Below, one piece after another: positions 61,441-64,000 of a stretch of 64,000 nt of DNA. The translations under genes were made by a program, and so were the position numbers. Within the stretch, counting starts at the first letter, position 1. Every line of letters begins with the position of its first letter. The DNA is from Artemia franciscana (taxonomy: Eukaryota; Arthropoda; Branchiopoda; Anostraca; Artemiidae): NCBI RefSeq assembly GCF_032884065.1, contig NC_088864.1:16186409-16250408 (forward strand), given 5' to 3'. The notes under the pieces are model-generated. The model made no database searches. It was given only the letters and a program-made list of their open reading frames with translations, and had not been told where the DNA came from.

Positions 61441-63214
61441 ATCCCCACCGGAATCCCTCGATCCGGCGAAGCTGTTTCGTCTGACAGACGTCTATCATTT
61501 TAAGGATGGTTGATTTGAGGGGCCAGGTTTCCGCCGCGTAGAGCAGGACGGAGCTTACGGATGCGTTATAGATTCGCATTTTCGTACGCCTTGAGATGTG
61601 CGGCATTCTCCATAGACTGTTGAGTCTACCGACGATGGAAGAGGCTTTCGATATTCGGCTGCATACCTCTTCGTCTACGGAGCCATCATTGGACAGCACA
61701 GAGCCGAGGTAAGTGAAGTTTTTAACGACTTCAACAAGTGTTCTGCAGACAGTTATGGTATCAGGGTGCGAGACTGGACCTGGGGGTTCAATTGCCATAA
61801 TCTTAGTTTTGAGCCAGTTGATTATCAGCCCCACTTTTGCTGCCTCTTCCTTCAGGACTTCCAGAGCGTCGGTCAGCTGGTCGATTGAGTCGGCAACGAG
61901 AGCAAGATCGTCTGCGAAGTCCGCATCCGTCAGAATGCGATCTCCAAACTGCAGACCAAAGGGCAGGCGATTTGTAGTTCTTGTCATCACATAGTCTATC
62001 ACACAATTGAACAATGCCGGGGCGGCGGCACACCCTTGGCGAACGCCAGTTTTGATATTGAATGTCGTGCTCCGTTTTCCGTTGACTTGGACGCAACTCT
62101 CGGTCTCTTCGTACAGCTTTTCAAAAAGCTTGCAGTATTTATCTGGTAGACCCGTCGATCTAAGTATTAGCCAAACAGAGTTGCGATCAACGGAGTCAAA
62201 AGCAGCTTTGAAGTCTACGAAGGCCACGTATGCGTTCCTCCTGAATTCTCTAGTTTTCTCAATTAACTGCCGCATAGTGAAGATTTGTTCGACAGTGGAC
62301 CTCCCTGGCATAAATCCGGCCTGCTGAACTCTCCTTTTTCTTCGGAGGATACTCGTGCATCTGTCTAGCAGGGTCATGGCAAAGAGCTTTCCAGGGACTG
62401 AGAGAAGGGTTATACCTCTGTAATTAGAGCAGATGCTCTTGCTCCCCTTTCTCTTCCAAAGGGGCAGGATTATGCCAAGTCGCCAGTCCTTCGGGACCCA
62501 TTCTGTGCGCCACACCACGGAAAACAGCATTTGCAGCCAAAGTAACATCGCCGGTCCAGCATACTTCAGGAGCTCAGCGGATACTCCGCATACGCCTGCC
62601 GCTTTGTTGTTCTTTAGACGTTTCAAAGCAGAGTAGATTTCTGCTGTCGTGAAGGAAGTCTCTGGTTCGTTTGACGGCACTTCCTGAGTGCTGGCAGCTA
62701 GGCGTGCGAGTTCCTGGTCAGTCTGTGCTACAGCATCGGCATTGAGGAGACTTGAGAAGTGGTCTTTCCATCGACTGACCTGAGCGGCCTCGTCACTAAG
62801 TGGCTGGCCGTCCGCAGAGACAACAGATGCAACTGAGGGGGCTTTGTCGCTTGTGAGGTCACGGAGGTGCTTGTAGAGGCTCCCGACGTCCCCTTTCATG
62901 GCTGCGCCCTCCAGCTCGTTTGCCTTCCTTTCCACAAACAGTTTCTTGTCTCGCTGTATCAGCTTGTTGCGGACACCATTGAGGCGCCTGTAGGTCGGCA
63001 TGTCGCCCAGAAGCCTTGCCTTGCGTCTCTGCTCAATGACGTCAAGCGTATCGAACTGAACCCAGGACTGAACCCGCTGACTCCAGGACATTCTTCTTAA
63101 ACGAGATCCATGCGTCCTCAGAACTTTCAAATGGCAGGAGTGCGTCGAAGCGGTTCGAGACATCAATGGCATACTTGGACCGTATCTCTTGATCGGAGAG
63201 ACGAGAGACATCAA
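61439..63214 (-). pseudogene. Reverse transcriptase of the RTE-like element
   Basis: Open frame of 591 residues; homology starts near FDTLDVIEQRRKARLLGDM, so the first 50 or so residues are an out-of-frame shadow of the endonuclease end. Reverse transcriptase blocks: CSNYRGITLLSVPGKLFA, QAGFMPGRSTVEQIFTMRQL, motif A VAFVDFKAAFDSVDR, motif B GVRQGCAAAPALFN, motif C DFADDLALV, then NWLKTKIM and NFTYLGSVLSNDG. The three catalytic Asp residues are present. The thumb ends LLYAAETWPLKS and RRIEGFRWG, where a stop occurs; a change in the GGGG run at 61443-61446 shifts the frame. Confidence 0.92.
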
Positions 63215-64000
63215 TCTTGGTTGGTCTAGGTTGCGAGCGCTGGGCTTGGAGTCTCAGTCGCATATTAGCTACAACGAGGCGATGGTCAGTGTTACCAATC
63301 TCGGCTGACCTGTACGTCCTGCAGTTACTAATCGAGGATCTCCATCTCTGTGAGACAATGATATAGTCGATCATTTTTTTGGTACAGCCATCGTTGCTGT
63401 ACCATGTGTATTTGTGGATATCCTTCCTTGCGAACAGCGTGTTCGTAATGACAAGGTTATGCATGCTGCACAGTTGAAGGAGCCTTAGCCCATTGTCATT
63501 TAGAGGGTCCGGAATAACTGGTCCGATGACTTGCCGCCATAGGTCGTGGTTGTCGCTCACTGTTGCATTCATATCACCCAAAAGGATGACAATATCGTGG
63601 GGGGATATCTTGGACAGTTCATTAGCCAGGGCAGAGTAGAAAGTTTCTTTTGCTTCGTCGTCGGCTTCATTTGTCGGAGCATAGCAGACAAGGACTGTCA
63701 TTTTTCCTTGCTTATGACTCAGTCGAGCATTAGCTATTCTATCCGAGACGGGAGTAAATGACAGTAGACACTTTATGGACTTGTTATCAAGTAGTAGTCC
63801 GACCCCATTTCTCCTAGTCGTTGTCTGTCCAGACCATAGAAGGTGGTATCCCTCACCTATGGGATCAGTCCCATTCCCGACTAGGTGGGTTTCTGTTATT
63901 CCAGCAATAGAGATGCGGAATCGCTTCAGTTCCATCGCCAGAAGCGTCTTTGCTCCGGGAAAGTTCAATGTCAATACATTCCAGGTGGCAATCCGGAGGC
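63042..64000 (-). pseudogene. Endonuclease domain of the RTE-like element
   Basis: About 320 residues of an exonuclease III-like DNase that nicks target DNA for reverse transcription. Seen in order: WNVLTLN, AGITETHL (metal-binding Glu), LVCYAPTNEADDE, VILLGDMNATV (Asp and Asn), HKYTWYSNDGCTKKMIDYII, and GNTDHRLVV (catalytic Asp-His). All key residues are kept. The frame ends SVLGSVRYA and stop at 63042, where it should continue into the RT frame, so a one-base change near 63060 separates the two. The ATG at 63974 is not a reliable start, since homology extends upstream of it. Confidence 0.88.

Larger units (their letters stand above)
61093..64000 (-). mobile_element. RTE-like non-LTR retrotransposon (5' end off window)
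   Basis: Minus strand, markedly GC-richer than its surroundings. From the right edge: apurinic-type endonuclease, reverse transcriptase and C-terminal region, with two frameshifts. The protein end is followed at once by the stop and a tail of repeated TTAAGTCAAG (61093-61110), so the 3' UTR is almost absent, which with the domain order suggests an RTE-type element. At 63970-64000 the minus strand reads LRIATWNVLTLN, the usual start of such endonucleases, so nearly the whole protein is here. Confidence 0.85.

Noticed and set aside
61208..63761. Plus-strand ORFs of 67-106 residues opposite the retrotransposon
   Set aside because: They are antisense shadows of the GC-rich endonuclease/reverse transcriptase frames, which carry all recognisable motifs.

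Overview
The window reads as nuclear DNA from an arthropod, most likely a crustacean. It is AT-rich, almost free of long ORFs, and crowded with microsatellites and decayed transposons. The only host gene I can support is split into small exons with canonical splice sites. My guess of a brine-shrimp-like branchiopod rests only on the look of the repeats and is not demonstrated.

Host gene (minus strand, 40697 down to 813): eight coding exons join in perfect phase into 458 codons of a polypeptide N-acetylgalactosaminyltransferase closest to the GALNT10 type. It has a cytosolic tail, a signal-anchor membrane segment, a stem and a complete GT-A catalytic domain (DSH metal motif, WGGEQ motif, third metal-ligand His). 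The C-terminal ricin-type lectin domain is not in the window, so its exons must lie further left, off the sequence. The introns (about 2.4 to 10.7 kb) are filled with repeats.

Repeats inside the gene: intron 7 holds an 80-bp direct repeat. Intron 6 holds an old foldback element, a degenerate minisatellite, an inverted composite Helitron (8331-11927) sitting inside a (TA)n tract, and a three-copy tandem repeat. Intron 5 holds two copies of a short dispersed repeat. Intron 4 holds a hAT-like element with an 8-bp target duplication and a foldback element nested in it. Intron 3 holds a 2.4-kb segment flanked by inverted repeats with a LINE 3' end inside, plus a second LINE tail. Intron 2 holds a foldback element inserted into one unit of a tandem duplication whose other unit is an empty site. 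Intron 1 holds a decayed CR1/L2-like LINE and a three-copy repeat.

Upstream of the gene (41-64 kb) no host gene is visible. This part carries most copies of the foldback family, recognised by the motif TAAGGAGCGAC, a long hairpin near the 5' end and the terminal palindrome CAGTTCGTggtaACGAACTG. It also carries a broken Penelope-like retroelement with a foldback copy nested in it, and at the right edge a nearly complete, GC-richer, RTE-like non-LTR retrotransposon inserted into another foldback copy.

The least explained component is the foldback family. In each copy the two hairpin arms share variants that differ from other copies, so the arms appear to be copied from one another.
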